NCBI GenBank assembly: GCA_024228935.1
Contig: JAAESX010000090.1
Coordinates: 82,456 to 146,455, forward strand
DNA from: Pseudomonadota bacterium
GTDB taxonomy: Bacteria; Myxococcota_A; UBA796; CAJQPC01
Length of the DNA: 64,000 bases
Direction of reading: 5' to 3'
The notes beneath the pieces were generated by a model, which did no database searches, had not been told where the DNA came from, and worked only from the letters and a program-made list of their open reading frames with translations. Positions within the stretch are counted from its first letter, which is position 1; the number at the start of each line of letters is the position of its first letter. The position numbers and the translations under genes were made by a program. Below, in pieces: positions 31,987 through 41,175 of this stretch.

Positions 31987-32970
31987 TCACGTGGGGGTCT
32001 GAACGCTCCGTTCATCCGGCTTGAACTGTCGCGGGAGTCGCTGTGGACCCTCTGTGAAACGCGACCGTCGCGGGAACAGTCCGAGCTGCCGGCGGGGGGG
32101 AGGGGACACGCGCGGTCGGCCCGAGCCCACCAGCCAGGCGCCGGTCTCCAGGACCAGTTCGTCGGGGACCTGGCCGGTCACCTGGGTCAGGGTCCCCGGC
32201 TGCAGGCCCGCCAGATCCTCGTGCGTCTGGATCCGTCGCATCGGCCGGGTCGGCAGGTCGCGGAACTCGAACGAGATGTGCCGGTCCAGGCTCCAGATGG
32301 CCGTGCCCTTGGTCTCGTGAGCCTCGGAGAACGCGGTCCGTTCGGTCGAGCCGGGCTGGACCACGCGCGTCTCGCCGACCACGGTGACCTGGCGTGGGTG
32401 GATGTGGCCGCAAAGGATGTGGTCCACGCCGTCCGGCAGGTGCTGCTCGCCGATGGTGTCGAGCTGTTCGCCGGCCCGGAAGACCAGCCCGGGCACGATG
32501 GCCCCGTCGAACGCCTGGTGGGCGACGAGCAGATCGACGCCCTGGCCCACAGCCCGTCGGGCGGCGTCGGCCCAGGCACCGGCTCGCCGGAAGAAGGGGA
32601 CCAGCGCCAGCGCGACCGCGCCGACGACGAGCCGCTCAGGGCGCTCGCAGATGTGGATGTTCGGGGCTCGCCAGGGGAGGCTCTTGGCGACGCCGCGGCG
32701 GTCGTGGTTGCCGGGAATCACGACGATGGGCGTCCGTCTGGCCACGCGGGTGAGCAGGCGGGCCGCCGCGCGCATGGCGTCCGGGCTGGGGCGCGAGCGG
32801 TTGAACACGTCGCCGCTGTGTACGACGAGGTCGACCTCGCCACGCATCGCTGGCTCGAGCGCACGGGCCATCGCGGCCTCGTGGTCGAGGCCTCGATGCC
32901 ACCCTTCCGGCGCGCCGCGCACGGTCAGGTGGTTTCCGAGGTGCGTGTCGGTCAGGTGGAGGATCTTCAT
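31987..32970 (-). CDS. Metallophosphoesterase, SbcD/Mre11-like nuclease
   Basis: A 327-residue calcineurin-like phosphoesterase with the full motif set: DTHLG (near residue 8), GDVFN (54), GNHDRRG and later CGHIHPRQV. The order and spacing match the SbcD/Mre11/DNA repair exonuclease subfamily, which acts with the SMC-like SbcC. No sbcC is next to it, and the C-terminus (from about 290) is Arg/Pro-rich without the SbcC-interaction helices being evident. It is probably a cytoplasmic Mn2+-dependent nuclease or general phosphoesterase. It starts a minus-strand run ending with the PLC-like gene. Confidence 0.85.
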   Translation of the reverse strand: MKILHLTDTHLGNHLTVRGAPEGWHRGLDHEAAMARALEPAMRGEVDLVVHSGDVFNRSRPSPDAMRAAARLLTRVARRTPIVVIPGNHDRRGVAKSLPWRAPNIHICERPERLVVGAVALALVPFFRRAGAWADAARRAVGQGVDLLVAHQAFDGAIVPGLVFRAGEQLDTIGEQHLPDGVDHILCGHIHPRQVTVVGETRVVQPGSTERTAFSEAHETKGTAIWSLDRHISFEFRDLPTRPMRRIQTHEDLAGLQPGTLTQVTGQVPDELVLETGAWLVGSGRPRVSPPPRRQLGLFPRRSRFTEGPQRLPRQFKPDERSVQTPT

Positions 32971-33037
32971 GACCCCACCATCACCGGACGACCGACCTCA
33001 AACTGTCCGGGGATCCTGGGAATCCCTGGACGTCAGC

Positions 33038-33598
33038 TCACTGACGGAAGAACGTCACGTCCTCGATCTTGATGTCGTCGAAGGGCTTGTCGTTGTGGTC
33101 ACGGTGGACCCGCGCAGCTTCCTTGATGACGCTCAGACCGTCGGTCACCTGGCCGAAGACGGCGTGCTTGCCGTCGAGCCAGCGGCAGGGGACCTCCGTG
33201 ATGAAGAACTGCGAGCCGTTGGTGCCCGGGCCCGAGTTGGCCATGGACATGACGCCGCCCTTGTCGTGGCGCAGATCGGGGTGGATCTCGTCGCCGAAGC
33301 GGTAGCCAGGGCCACCGCGGCCGTTGCCGTTCGGGCAGCCGAGCTGGACCATGAACTCCGGGATGACGCGGTGCATGATGCCGCCGATGTACAGCGACTC
33401 GGTTGAGGGGCCGCCGTTCGGGGTCTTCCACTCGACGTTGCCGGTGGCCAGGGCCCAGAAGTTGGCGACAGTGCGGGGGGCGCGCTTCTCGTGGAGCCTG
33501 GCCGTGATGTCCCCGAGCGTCGTCTTGATGGTGACGTGCAGGTCGCCCTCGCCGGGAACGTCGACCGGGGGTGCGGGGGTGTCGGGGATCAGAGCCAT
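33038..33598 (-). CDS. Cyclophilin-type peptidyl-prolyl cis-trans isomerase
   Basis: A 186-residue cytoplasmic cyclophilin. Typical motifs are FWALATGNVEW, HRVIPEFMVQLGCPNGNGRGGPGYRFGDE, SMANSGPGTNGSQFFIT (the loop with the catalytic region) and WLDGKHAVFGQVTDGLSVI. It lacks a signal peptide. It catalyses Xaa-Pro isomerisation in protein folding. The ATG has AAGG 8 nt upstream; a GTG three codons earlier is possible but lies in the Shine-Dalgarno itself. Confidence 0.95.
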   Translation of the reverse strand: MALIPDTPAPPVDVPGEGDLHVTIKTTLGDITARLHEKRAPRTVANFWALATGNVEWKTPNGGPSTESLYIGGIMHRVIPEFMVQLGCPNGNGRGGPGYRFGDEIHPDLRHDKGGVMSMANSGPGTNGSQFFITEVPCRWLDGKHAVFGQVTDGLSVIKEAARVHRDHNDKPFDDIKIEDVTFFRQ

Positions 33599-33728
33599 GA
33601 GGGGCACCTTCGAGAAAGGAGGTTTGGGCTTTGCCCCTTAACACGATGAAAGAGACGGGCCCGATCACGCGTAGGTCTCCAATTGCCCTCCGCCCTGAAC
33701 GGGTGAGAGGGGTGCAGAGGAAAACGCC

Positions 33729-36326
33729 ATGGCCGATCTGATCCGAACCCTCCTCACGAGCGTCAGCCGCGCCGACGTGCTCGCGGGCGCCGAACGGCCC
33801 TCCAGCAGGACGACAAGTACATCGACGAGCTGCTGAGCGGGGTCTCCGTCGCTGGCTGGAGCTCGCGCGGTGTGCACGAGCTCACGTTCCCCAAGGGACT
33901 GAGGGCGCCGGACGACCGCTACTCGACCCAGGTCGAGGGCTTCCTGCGCATCGTGGGGGCCTCGAACAGCAAGAAGGCCCAGGCGCTCCGGACGAAGCTC
34001 TCGAAGATCCAGCTCCTGGGCACGGACCGGCGCTGGACCTGGGGCAAGGTCACCTACCGCCCGGTCGACCTCGACCAGCTCGCGGGGCTGCCCGTGAAGC
34101 ACCTCGAGGTGCTCAACGCCCGAGGCGTCCCCTGCACGATCGAGCTGGAGCACGTCACCCACTGCGAGCTCATCGACTGCCACCTGGACGCGCTGCCGGC
34201 GATGCCCGAGCTGACCATGCTCGTGATTCGGGACGGCAAGCTCCCGCGGCTCGACGTGTCGCGCTTCCCCAAGCTCCAGAGCCTGTCCGTCCAGGGGGTC
34301 CAGGACCTGCGCGGCATCGAGGGGGTGTCCGGTCTCCCCCTGACGGACGTGTCGCTCGCCGGGCTCCCGGCCACGCCCGACCTCACCGGCGTGAAGACCC
34401 TGAAGCGACTGGACCTGAGCGTGGGCAAGGCCGACACGGTGCGCTTCGAGAGCCGTGGCCTGCAGGAGCTCTCGCTCACGCTGCCGGGCTCGGTGCCGCT
34501 GCCCCAGCTTCAGTGCACGGAGCTGAAGTCGCTGAGCCTGTCGGGGAGCGCCGCCACCGATCTGTCGGCGCTCTCGGGCGTCGCGGTGGTGTCCTCGCTG
34601 AGCCTCCAGGACATGGACCATGTGACCTCGCTGGACGGGCTCATCGACTACGGCACGCTCCATGTCCGCAACCTCCCCAAGCTCGTCCGGGTGCGCGGGG
34701 GCCGGCACATCACGCGTCTCTCGCTGCAGTCCTGTGAGTCGCTCGTCGATCTCGACGGGCTCGGACCCTGCCCGAAGCTGAACCGCTTCGATGGCTGGAA
34801 CTGCGCGGCGCTCACCTAGATCGGCGGGCTCTCCAAGTCGCCGGTGCTGTCGCAGATCAGCATCTCGGGGATGACCGCGCTGAAGTCGGTCGAGGGGCTC
34901 GGCGCCTGCACCGAGCTGTCGGACCTGCAGTTCATCGGCTGCCGCGGCTCGGGCCTGGACCTGATGCCGCTCGACGGGCTGACGAAGATCAAGCGCATCG
35001 GCTGCACGCGCACGTCCATCGGCAAGACCCGCATCCCCGAGAGCCTGCACGGCGTCATCGTGCCGAAGAGCCTGGTGACGCGGCGCACCCGCGCGGCCTC
35101 GGACAAGCCGCTGCCGAAGCAGGCGCGAGGGACGGCCCGCAAGCAGGTCGCCAAGCTCAAGAAGCTGATGTTCAGCCGGGACTTCGACCGCATGGACCAG
35201 TGCGCCGAGCTGGTGGGGGCGCTCGACTCGGACGAGGTCGCGACGGCGCTGGCCGGTGGGGCAAGGCTCGAGAAGGCGGTGGACACCGTGTCGCTGCTGC
35301 CGAAGACGCAGACCTCGGTGCCGGTGATCTTCCGCGGGCCTTACGACCGACTCGCCCCAACCGCTACTTCGAGTCCGGCGACATCCTGAAGCCCTACCGG
35401 GCCACGGTCTGCGGGCGCTCGCCGCGCGCGTCCCGGACGAGAGCTCGCTGGCCAGCCTGCGTGACGCCGAGGGCCTGATCCTGGTCGGCCGGTCCAAGCG
35501 GTGGGAGAAGAGCCCGGTCCGCGTGTGGCCGCTCGGCGCGTTCGAGAACCTGCGTCGCGTGGGCATCGTCGCCGCCAGCGAGCTCGAGGACGTCGAGCTG
35601 CTCGAGGACTGCGAACAGCTCGAGGAGCTGGCGCTCTACGAGGTCGACGGCATCGAGACCCTGGGCTCGGTGACGGACGCGCCGATGCTGAAGACGCTGC
35701 GGGTCGAGCGGCTCGGCGGCACTTGGACGCTGGGCAGCGAGGACGGCCTGGCCCGACTCGAGACGCTCGAGGTCCAGGGTGGCTGGCGGAGCTCGTTCCA
35801 GCTCGACGAGCGCGAGGTCCGGTCGCTGCGGGGGCTGCGGGAGCTCGCGGTGGCGGGGGTCGAGGTGACCGAGGGCGCGTTCCGCATGCTCGGTCGACTG
35901 CCGGGCCTGGAGTCCCTCGAGGTGCTGTCGTGCCGCGAGAACGACCTGAGCCCGGTGGCGAACCTCACGCGGCTGAAGCACCTGTCGATCGACAGCTACG
36001 CGTCGTCGAGCCTCGCGCTGTCGGGGCTGGACGCGCTGGAGTCGCTGCGGCTTCAGGGCTTCCACAGCCAGTTGGTCGAGGGGCTCCGCGAGCTGTCGAT
36101 GCGGAAGGTCGAGCTGCTGCACTGCGGCCAGCTGACGGGCTGGGAGGCGCTTGAGGACGTCGAGGAGCTGCTGCTCACGGGCTACCGCTGGCGGAAGGCC
36201 AACGAGCTCGATGGGCTCGGCTGGGACGGCCTGAAGACCATCCGCGTGTTCGGCAAGCGGCTGCCGGCGACGCACGTGAACCGCCTGGCGAAGGCCGGGG
36301 TGACGTTGGAGGTCGTCAGCGGCTAG
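33729..36326 (+). pseudogene. Disrupted leucine-rich-repeat protein gene
   Basis: The reading starts at ATG 33729 after GAGG, but stays open only by shifting frame. The opening frame (MADLIRTLLTSVSRADVLAG) continues in another frame from about 33800 (ALQQDDKYIDELLSG). That frame meets an in-frame TAG at 34817-34819 and resumes at once with the same repeat register. Shifts near 35350 and 35412 then lead to the last open frame, which ends at 36326. The pieces share leucine-rich-repeat periodicity (LKRLDLS, LKSLSLSGSA, LESLEVLSC) and a conserved KLPRLDVSRF block. Three indels plus one nonsense codon indicate an inactivated gene. Without these lesions it would encode about 860 residues with no signal peptide. 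Confidence 0.9.
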
Positions 36327-36412
36327 TACGTCGCGACCGGGTCACCTGGCCGAGAGGTCGGGAGCACCCAGCGACGCCAGGGCGGTTGGGCTGCGTGGGT
36401 CTGGGCGCGGGA

Positions 36413-36511
36413 GTCCTCGGACCCCGAGGCTGCTGGTCAGCCCCCCGACTTCGGTGCCCTCAGGGTCCTCGACCCCCCAGGCTGCCGGTCAGCCCCCCCG
36501 ACTTCGGTGCC
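36413..36511. repeat. Direct repeat of about 46 bp, two copies
   Basis: Two imperfect copies (36413-36458 and 36465-36511) share gtcctcg, ggctgctggtcagccccccg versus ggctgccggtcagccccccc, and the tail gacttcggtgcc. They lie in the 210-bp stretch between the LRR pseudogene and the convergent sulfatase-fold gene. No other feature is visible in that stretch. The repeat may be residual coding sequence, since it is as GC-rich as its neighbours. Confidence 0.8.
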
Positions 36512-36536
36512 CGAGGCGTCGTCGCCCCAGCGTCGG

Positions 36537-38006
36537 TCACTCGTCGACGTATCCCAGGGACCGGAGCACCGTCAGGTCCTCGGCCAGCAGGCCATCGAAG
36601 GCGGGCAGGGGACCCGGCGCGCACTCCGACTCGAGCCAGAGCGTGTGCCCGTCGGTGCACCCGCTGGCCTCGGGGCCGAACAGGATGGAGGCCAGGGGCG
36701 TGCGCGCGTCGGGTCCATCGGGCTCGAGCGGGCCGAGGTCGCCGCCGTCCGCCCAGCTCACGATGGCCTCGTGCACGCCGAGCAGATCGACGTGTCGATC
36801 GACCCGCGCCGGCGGATGTCCCGAGCCGAGCACCACCAGGGGAATGCGGATGACCTCGTCGTAGAAGGTGCGGCCGTGCTCGAAGCCGTTGTGCTCCCAG
36901 AACTCCTCGCCGTGGTCTGCGGTGACGATGACCAGCGCGTCGTCGGGGAGAGCCGACAGCAGGACATCCAGGTCCTGGTCCATGCGCTCCAGGTCCGCGA
37001 TGTACAGATCGCGGATGTGGCTGCGGTCGGGCTCGGGGCCTCCCTTTCGCACCGCCCCCCAGTCGCCGAAGCAGCGCGGCAGCTCGCAGGGGCCGTCGCG
37101 AACCTCGGCCTCGTAGGGAGCGTGGGCCTCGATGGTGTGGACCCACAGGAACCCGCGTCCATCCTTGATGGCCGGGACCTGCTCGGCGGCGAGTCCGTAG
37201 AGCGAGCGCTCGTCGAGGGGGGCCAGGGCGAGTCGCAGCAGCAGGCTCCTGCGGAGGGTCCGGCGGAGCTGGGCGTCCCGCGTGACGTCGTGGAAGCGGT
37301 CGAAGCCGCGATGGAAGCCGTAGCGCGGCCCCAGGTAGGGGTTGGTGATGACCGCGGCGGTGGCGTAGCCGCGCGTGACAAGGCGCTCGGCGAGCGTGGC
37401 GACGTCCGGGTCGAGCGGCGTTCGCAGGTGGTTCGGGCCGTCCACCAGACGACGTCCGGCTCCGTGTTCGTGCACGGGGAGGCCGGTGTGGAGCGAGGCC
37501 ATTGCGGGCAGCGTCCAAGGCGCGGTGGTGCTGGCTCGCTCGTAGACGAGCCCGGCCTCGGCGCGGGCTCGCAAGAGCGGCATGTGGTTCAGCGAGCGCG
37601 CCCGGGTGGTGTCCAGCGTGATGAGCACGATGGGCCTCGGGTCGTCCGAGGCCAGCCTGGGAAGCGGCATCGCGGCGGTCCAACCCGTCCCCATCTCGGC
37701 CTCGATGGTCCCTCGTCCCTGAACCAGCGCGAACACCACGAGCGCGGTGATGCCGACCGGGATGCTGGACGCCAGGCGCGTCCACGCGGTGATGGGGCGC
37801 TTCCGAGGAAGGGCCGCCAGCAGTCCTCCCGCCAGCGAGCCGACCGCGAACGCCAGCAGCACGTCGACGACGGCCACGCCCAGGAGGCGCTGTCCGAGCG
37901 GCTCGCCGATCTGTGGCTCGGCCAGGAGACCCTCGAGCACGCCCAGGCCCAGCCCGATGAGGAGGGTCAGCCCCAGGACCTCGGCGAAGGTGGCGAGCCG
38001 CTTCAT
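36537..38006 (-). CDS. Membrane sulfatase-fold enzyme with Thr nucleophile
   Basis: A 489-residue protein. Two or three hydrophobic helices at residues 8-95 anchor an alkaline-phosphatase/sulfatase domain: VLITLDTTRA (Asp132), ASTTAPWTLPAMASLHTG (Thr165), FLWVHTIEAHAPY and VTADHGEEFWEHNGFEHG. It has Thr where arylsulfatases have Cys/Ser-x-Pro-x-Arg, so it should not use formylglycine and is more likely a phosphatase or phosphotransferase acting on lipids or glycans. The C-terminus is LRSLGYVDE, usual for the family. The start overlaps the upstream lipoprotein stop by 4 nt (ATGA). It is the last gene of a three-gene minus-strand unit. Confidence 0.85.
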   Translation of the reverse strand: MKRLATFAEVLGLTLLIGLGLGVLEGLLAEPQIGEPLGQRLLGVAVVDVLLAFAVGSLAGGLLAALPRKRPITAWTRLASSIPVGITALVVFALVQGRGTIEAEMGTGWTAAMPLPRLASDDPRPIVLITLDTTRARSLNHMPLLRARAEAGLVYERASTTAPWTLPAMASLHTGLPVHEHGAGRRLVDGPNHLRTPLDPDVATLAERLVTRGYATAAVITNPYLGPRYGFHRGFDRFHDVTRDAQLRRTLRRSLLLRLALAPLDERSLYGLAAEQVPAIKDGRGFLWVHTIEAHAPYEAEVRDGPCELPRCFGDWGAVRKGGPEPDRSHIRDLYIADLERMDQDLDVLLSALPDDALVIVTADHGEEFWEHNGFEHGRTFYDEVIRIPLVVLGSGHPPARVDRHVDLLGVHEAIVSWADGGDLGPLEPDGPDARTPLASILFGPEASGCTDGHTLWLESECAPGPLPAFDGLLAEDLTVLRSLGYVDE

Positions 38007-38458
38007 CGGGTGTGGTCGCAGACCAGGGTGCGCAGCGCCTCGGGGTCGTCTCCGAAGGCCTGCCAGACCGCCAGGCCGCCGTCGGTGACCCAGGCGATGT
38101 GGACCCACTCCCCCGCGCGCCGCTCCATCGCGCCGCGGCACTGGGGGATGCGCTCGAGCCGGTAGTCGGTGGCCTGCTCGTCCACCGGGTGCAGGAGGGG
38201 CAGCAGGTCCAGCGGCGAGCCGCTCGACAGGGGCGGTGTGAGCGGGATGAAGGTCAGGATGGCGACCAGCTCGCCGTGGCGGGCCTCGAGCACGGTGTTC
38301 TCGCGACCGCCTCGGAACTGGCTGGGATCGTTCACGATCTTCCAGCCGGTGGGGAACTCGACCGCGCCGATGCCCGGGGCCGTCCAAGCCCGGCCGAGGA
38401 CCTCGCCGACCGGCGCGGTCGTAGGGCTCGCGCAGGCCGCGAGGAGGGCCAGGATCAC
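38003..38458 (-). CDS. Small lipoprotein of unknown function
   Basis: A 151-residue lipoprotein beginning MILALLAACASP (Cys at residue 9). The mature part is beta-rich, with TAPGIGAVEFPTGWKIVNDP and later IPLTPPLSSGSPLDLLPLL, and has two further Cys (IPQCRG, LVCDH) that may pair. No family is recognised. The GTG start overlaps the upstream gene's TGA by 4 nt, and its own stop overlaps the ATG of the sulfatase-fold gene, so three genes are probably translated as a coupled set. It may modify the activity or location of the neighbouring enzyme, but this is not shown. Confidence 0.75.
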   Translation of the reverse strand: MILALLAACASPTTAPVGEVLGRAWTAPGIGAVEFPTGWKIVNDPSQFRGGRENTVLEARHGELVAILTFIPLTPPLSSGSPLDLLPLLHPVDEQATDYRLERIPQCRGAMERRAGEWVHIAWVTDGGLAVWQAFGDDPEALRTLVCDHTR

Positions 38459-39015
38459 CGGAAGGTCACGCCCATCGCCACCTGGTCGGGGCCGGCGTCC
38501 ACCCAGGGCCGGACCCGTCGGGCCAGCGTCGACTTGTTCGTCATCACGGCCAGGTCCAGCGTCGCCAGGAAGGCCCCCTGGACCACCAGGCTCCAGCCGA
38601 TGCCGGCGCGCACCGGGTCACCCAGGTGGTCGGCGCGGGCCCGCAGGAACATGCCCGTCATGATGTAGCCGGTGTCCAGGCCGAAGTTCAGCATGTAGAT
38701 GGCTCGGGACCGCTCGAGGTCCAGCGCCAGGCTCGGCCAGCTGGGGTCACCGCGTCGCTTCGTCGAGCGCAGCCCCAGCGCGGCGATACCGAGGTTGGCC
38801 AGGTTCCAGGTGGCGTTTGTCGCGTGGAAGGCCTTCCACTGGGTGTCCTCGGCCTGGACGAAGCCGACGCCGCCCCCGACGATGTTGCCGGCGCTCCAGA
38901 CGGCGAGCGTCGTCATCGCGGTTCGGTCGAGCCGGATGTTGGTCTCGTGGATGTGCTCGACGATGTTCTCGGGAGGAGAGGCGGCGAGCGAGAGCAGCGT
39001 GAGCAGGGACCACAT
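38455..39015 (-). CDS. DUF6992-like membrane protein
   Basis: A 186-residue membrane protein. A short signal-like start (MWSLLTLLSLAA) precedes IRLDRTAMTTLAVWSAGNIVGGG, then KAFHATNATWNLANLGIAALG and NFGLDTGYIMTGMFL. The WN...N spacing and four helices resemble the DUF6992 family known mainly from Bacteroidetes and environmental bacteria; its function is unknown. It overlaps the following lipoprotein gene by 4 nt (GTGA). It is divergent from the plus-strand gene at 39094, with 78 nt between starts, where promoters for both sides should lie. Confidence 0.7.
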   Translation of the reverse strand: MWSLLTLLSLAASPPENIVEHIHETNIRLDRTAMTTLAVWSAGNIVGGGVGFVQAEDTQWKAFHATNATWNLANLGIAALGLRSTKRRGDPSWPSLALDLERSRAIYMLNFGLDTGYIMTGMFLRARADHLGDPVRAGIGWSLVVQGAFLATLDLAVMTNKSTLARRVRPWVDAGPDQVAMGVTFR

Positions 39016-39093
39016 CGGCCCAGCGTACCCGGGGGCGGCGGGCCGGGGAGCGTCGGGGTACAGTCGCTGGGTCGGGCAGACGCTGGAGTCGCT

Positions 39094-39471
39094 GTGAAGA
39101 GCTGGATCGTCGTGTTGTCAGGGGCTGTGCTGACGGCCTCTCCCGTGTTGGCCTCGACGGATGGCGCCGAGCGTCTCCCGGGGCTCGTGGACGAGTCCTT
39201 CGAGGCGGCTCTCCAGGACGAGGAGCCGAGCGAGGAAGAAGCACCCGCTGAGGCCCCTGCAGAGGAGCCGGCCGCTCCGCCGCCTCCGGTGAGCGAGCCC
39301 CTCGTCTCCGAGGCCCCCGTCGTCCAGGCGCCGCCGCCGGTCGGTGTCGCCCAGCCGCGTGACAACGGAGACGCCGTGACGCTGGCGATCGTGGCTGCGG
39401 GAGGGTTCGCGGTGGGCGCGCTCGCCGGTGCGATGGGCTGCTGCGTGTTGTTCTTCGCCTTCTACTACTGA
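39094..39471 (+). CDS. Pro/Glu-rich exported protein with C-terminal membrane helix
   Basis: A 125-residue protein. It has a signal-like start (MKSWIVVLSGAVLTASPVLAS), then about 55 residues dominated by Ala, Glu and Pro (EEEAPAEAPAEEPAAPPPP), and a hydrophobic C-terminus (IVAAGGFAVGALAGAMGCCVLFFAFYY). The linker is probably extended in the periplasm. No family is recognised. The GTG start is placed by GGAG 6 nt upstream. The stop shares bases with the next ATG (TGATG), so a chain of four plus-strand genes begins here. Confidence 0.65.
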   Translation: MKSWIVVLSGAVLTASPVLASTDGAERLPGLVDESFEAALQDEEPSEEEAPAEAPAEEPAAPPPPVSEPLVSEAPVVQAPPPVGVAQPRDNGDAVTLAIVAAGGFAVGALAGAMGCCVLFFAFYY

Positions 39472-40325
39472 TGCTCCTCGCGCTGCTCCTCGGCGCGACC
39501 TGGACCGAACCCGCCGCCCGCTACAGCGTGGCGCTGCCGGGTGCGTGGAGCTGGGAGCCCGAGGCCGAGCTGTTCATCGCGGGCCAGCTGGCTCGGGCCA
39601 GCAACGGCGCGATGGGCCTCGTCGTGCGCGAGGTCGAGCTGGCTCCCGTGGTCGCCTCCTCGCGACGGGTCGAGGCGCTGGACACCGACGCCGTCCTGTC
39701 GCCGGACCGGATCGCGCGCCTGGTCGAGCAGGCCCAGGAAGACCCGCTCACCACGGTCTTCGTCGGTCCGGCCGACGGGGTGGATGCGGCGCTCGGGCGG
39801 TGGGTCTACACCGACACCAACGGCTTCGTCTGGTGGCAGACGTTCTGGCGCGTCGACGACGGCTACGCCCAGCTGGTGGCCTGGTCCCCGGTGGACGACG
39901 CCGGCGCGTTCGTGGCGGAGATGCAGCGCATCGAGGCGGGCATCGGGCATGACGCGGGTCCCACGGTGCTCTTCGACGCCGGCCGCTCGGACTGCGCGGC
40001 GGCCCAGGTCGAGAGAGCGGCGGTCGTCCGGGAGAGTCAGGCTTTCGAGGCGGCTCGGGGCGCGCTCCGCGAGGAGTGGGCGGCCTCGGAGCGGGACGCG
40101 GACGCACTGGCCCTGGCCGAGCTGAGGGCCCTCGGCGTCCTGTACCGGATGGGCGAGCAGTGCATCCATGTCGGCGCGCGAAAGGAGCGTGCCTGCCTCG
40201 TTCACGAGGGGCCGGTGCGAGATGCTCGCGACGCCGGCGTCCAGCGAGGTGCCGTCGCCTGCCTCGACGCGGATCCCGAAATCGCTGCGGCCACGCGGCT
40301 GGCTGTGCGACCTTTCCTGGAATGA
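39471..40325 (+). CDS. Exported protein of unknown function, 284 aa
   Basis: Predicted secreted protein with a short signal (MLLALLLGATW). The N-terminal part (residues 15-165) looks like a compact beta-domain (YSVALPGAWSWEPEAELFIAG, WVYTDTNGFVWWQTFW). The C-terminal part is helical with several Cys (DCAAAQ, EQCIHVGARKERACLVHE, VACLDADPE). No family is recognised. It is translationally coupled on both sides (TGATG and ATGA) inside a four-gene unit with the Pro-rich protein, a TPR-like protein and a small lipoprotein. This suggests one exported assembly, by context alone. Confidence 0.65.
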   Translation: MLLALLLGATWTEPAARYSVALPGAWSWEPEAELFIAGQLARASNGAMGLVVREVELAPVVASSRRVEALDTDAVLSPDRIARLVEQAQEDPLTTVFVGPADGVDAALGRWVYTDTNGFVWWQTFWRVDDGYAQLVAWSPVDDAGAFVAEMQRIEAGIGHDAGPTVLFDAGRSDCAAAQVERAAVVRESQAFEAARGALREEWAASERDADALALAELRALGVLYRMGEQCIHVGARKERACLVHEGPVRDARDAGVQRGAVACLDADPEIAAATRLAVRPFLE

Positions 40326-40852
40326 TCTGGCTCCTCTCCACGGCCCTCGCAGGCGACGTCGCTGAAGCACACCAGGCGCTCCTGCTCGGGCAGGAGGAGC
40401 TGAGCGAGGCCGACCGGCAGGCCCAGGAGCTGGCGTTCCTGGCGGGCTGGAAGAGCCTGGAAGAGGGGTACCTTGACCAGGCCCTCGCGACGTTCCGAGC
40501 CGGACACGGATACCCGGCCGCGGTGGGCGAGGCCGCGACGCTGACCCGAATGGAGCGGTTCGACGAAGCGGGGCTGGCGCTGCAGAACCTCCCCGCCGAC
40601 GACGAGGTGCTGTACCTGCAGGCGTGGGTCTGGACGCATCAGGGCGAGGACGAGGCGGCCGTCGCGCTGCTGGTCCAGATCGCTCCACACTCCCCGCTGG
40701 CCGAGGCCTCGGCGTTGCTGGCCGAGGCCATCGAGGAGCTGCCCGAGCGGCGCCGACCGCGAGCGCGTGCCCTGGCGGACCTGAGCCGGTTCCAGCTACG
40801 TCTGACGCTCGACGGGGAGGAACTCGTGCCGTATGTGACAGACCCATGGTGA
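40322..40852 (+). CDS. Exported TPR-like helical repeat protein
   Basis: A 176-residue protein with a short signal (MIWLLSTALAGDV). The rest is helical with tetratricopeptide spacing: ELAFLAGWKSLEEGYLDQALATFRAGHGYPAAVGEAATL, then RFDEAGLALQNLPADDEVLYLQAWVWTHQGEDEAAVALL (A-L-Y/A-F at about 34-residue steps). TPR proteins mediate protein-protein contacts; this one would do so outside the cytoplasm. The ATG overlaps the previous stop (ATGA). It is coupled to the small lipoprotein that follows. Confidence 0.6.
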   Translation: MIWLLSTALAGDVAEAHQALLLGQEELSEADRQAQELAFLAGWKSLEEGYLDQALATFRAGHGYPAAVGEAATLTRMERFDEAGLALQNLPADDEVLYLQAWVWTHQGEDEAAVALLVQIAPHSPLAEASALLAEAIEELPERRRPRARALADLSRFQLRLTLDGEELVPYVTDPW

Positions 40853-41172
40853 TGCTTCTTCTCGGCTGTGTGGTCGCGGACGACTCGGGCCTGAGCGCGT
40901 GTCAGGCGCTCGGCCGTGTCCGCGGCACCGTCACGATGTTCGACCAGCCGGTGAGCCAGGCGCGCGTCACCGTGTGGAGCGACGGCGAGGAGTACGAGGT
41001 GCTCGCCGACGAGGACGGGGCGTTCTCGACGAGCGGCCTGGGCGAGCTGCGCCTGCAGCCTGCGGACAACGGGGAGTCGTGCCAGGGGCCCGAGGTGGCT
41101 GTCGATCTGGCGCCGTGCGCGGACCTCGAGGTCGCGCTGGAGATCGACCCCGACACCTGTGTGGATGGCTGA
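40846..41172 (+). CDS. Small lipoprotein with carboxypeptidase-regulatory/CNA-B-like domain
   Basis: A 108-residue lipoprotein starting MVMLLLGCVVADD (Cys at residue 8); a second ATG six bases later would make the signal shorter still (MLLLGC, using TGATG coupling). The mature part is a single beta-sandwich-like unit: GRVRGTVTMFDQPVSQARVTVWSDG then EVLADEDGAFSTSGLGELRL, the pattern of CarboxypepD_reg domains. Two Cys pairs may form disulfides. It is the last of four plus-strand genes. Its stop is exactly 3 nt from that of the convergent cNMP/ADC gene. Confidence 0.65.
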   Translation: MVMLLLGCVVADDSGLSACQALGRVRGTVTMFDQPVSQARVTVWSDGEEYEVLADEDGAFSTSGLGELRLQPADNGESCQGPEVAVDLAPCADLEVALEIDPDTCVDG

Positions 41173-41175
41173 CGC

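Noticed and set aside
31987..32970. Intact SbcCD system
   Set aside because: Only the SbcD-like nuclease is here. No SbcC-like SMC ATPase gene lies next to it.
35172..36154. Additional frames within the LRR locus as independent genes
   Set aside because: They are shadows of the frameshifted LRR gene; the repeat register identifies the real frame.
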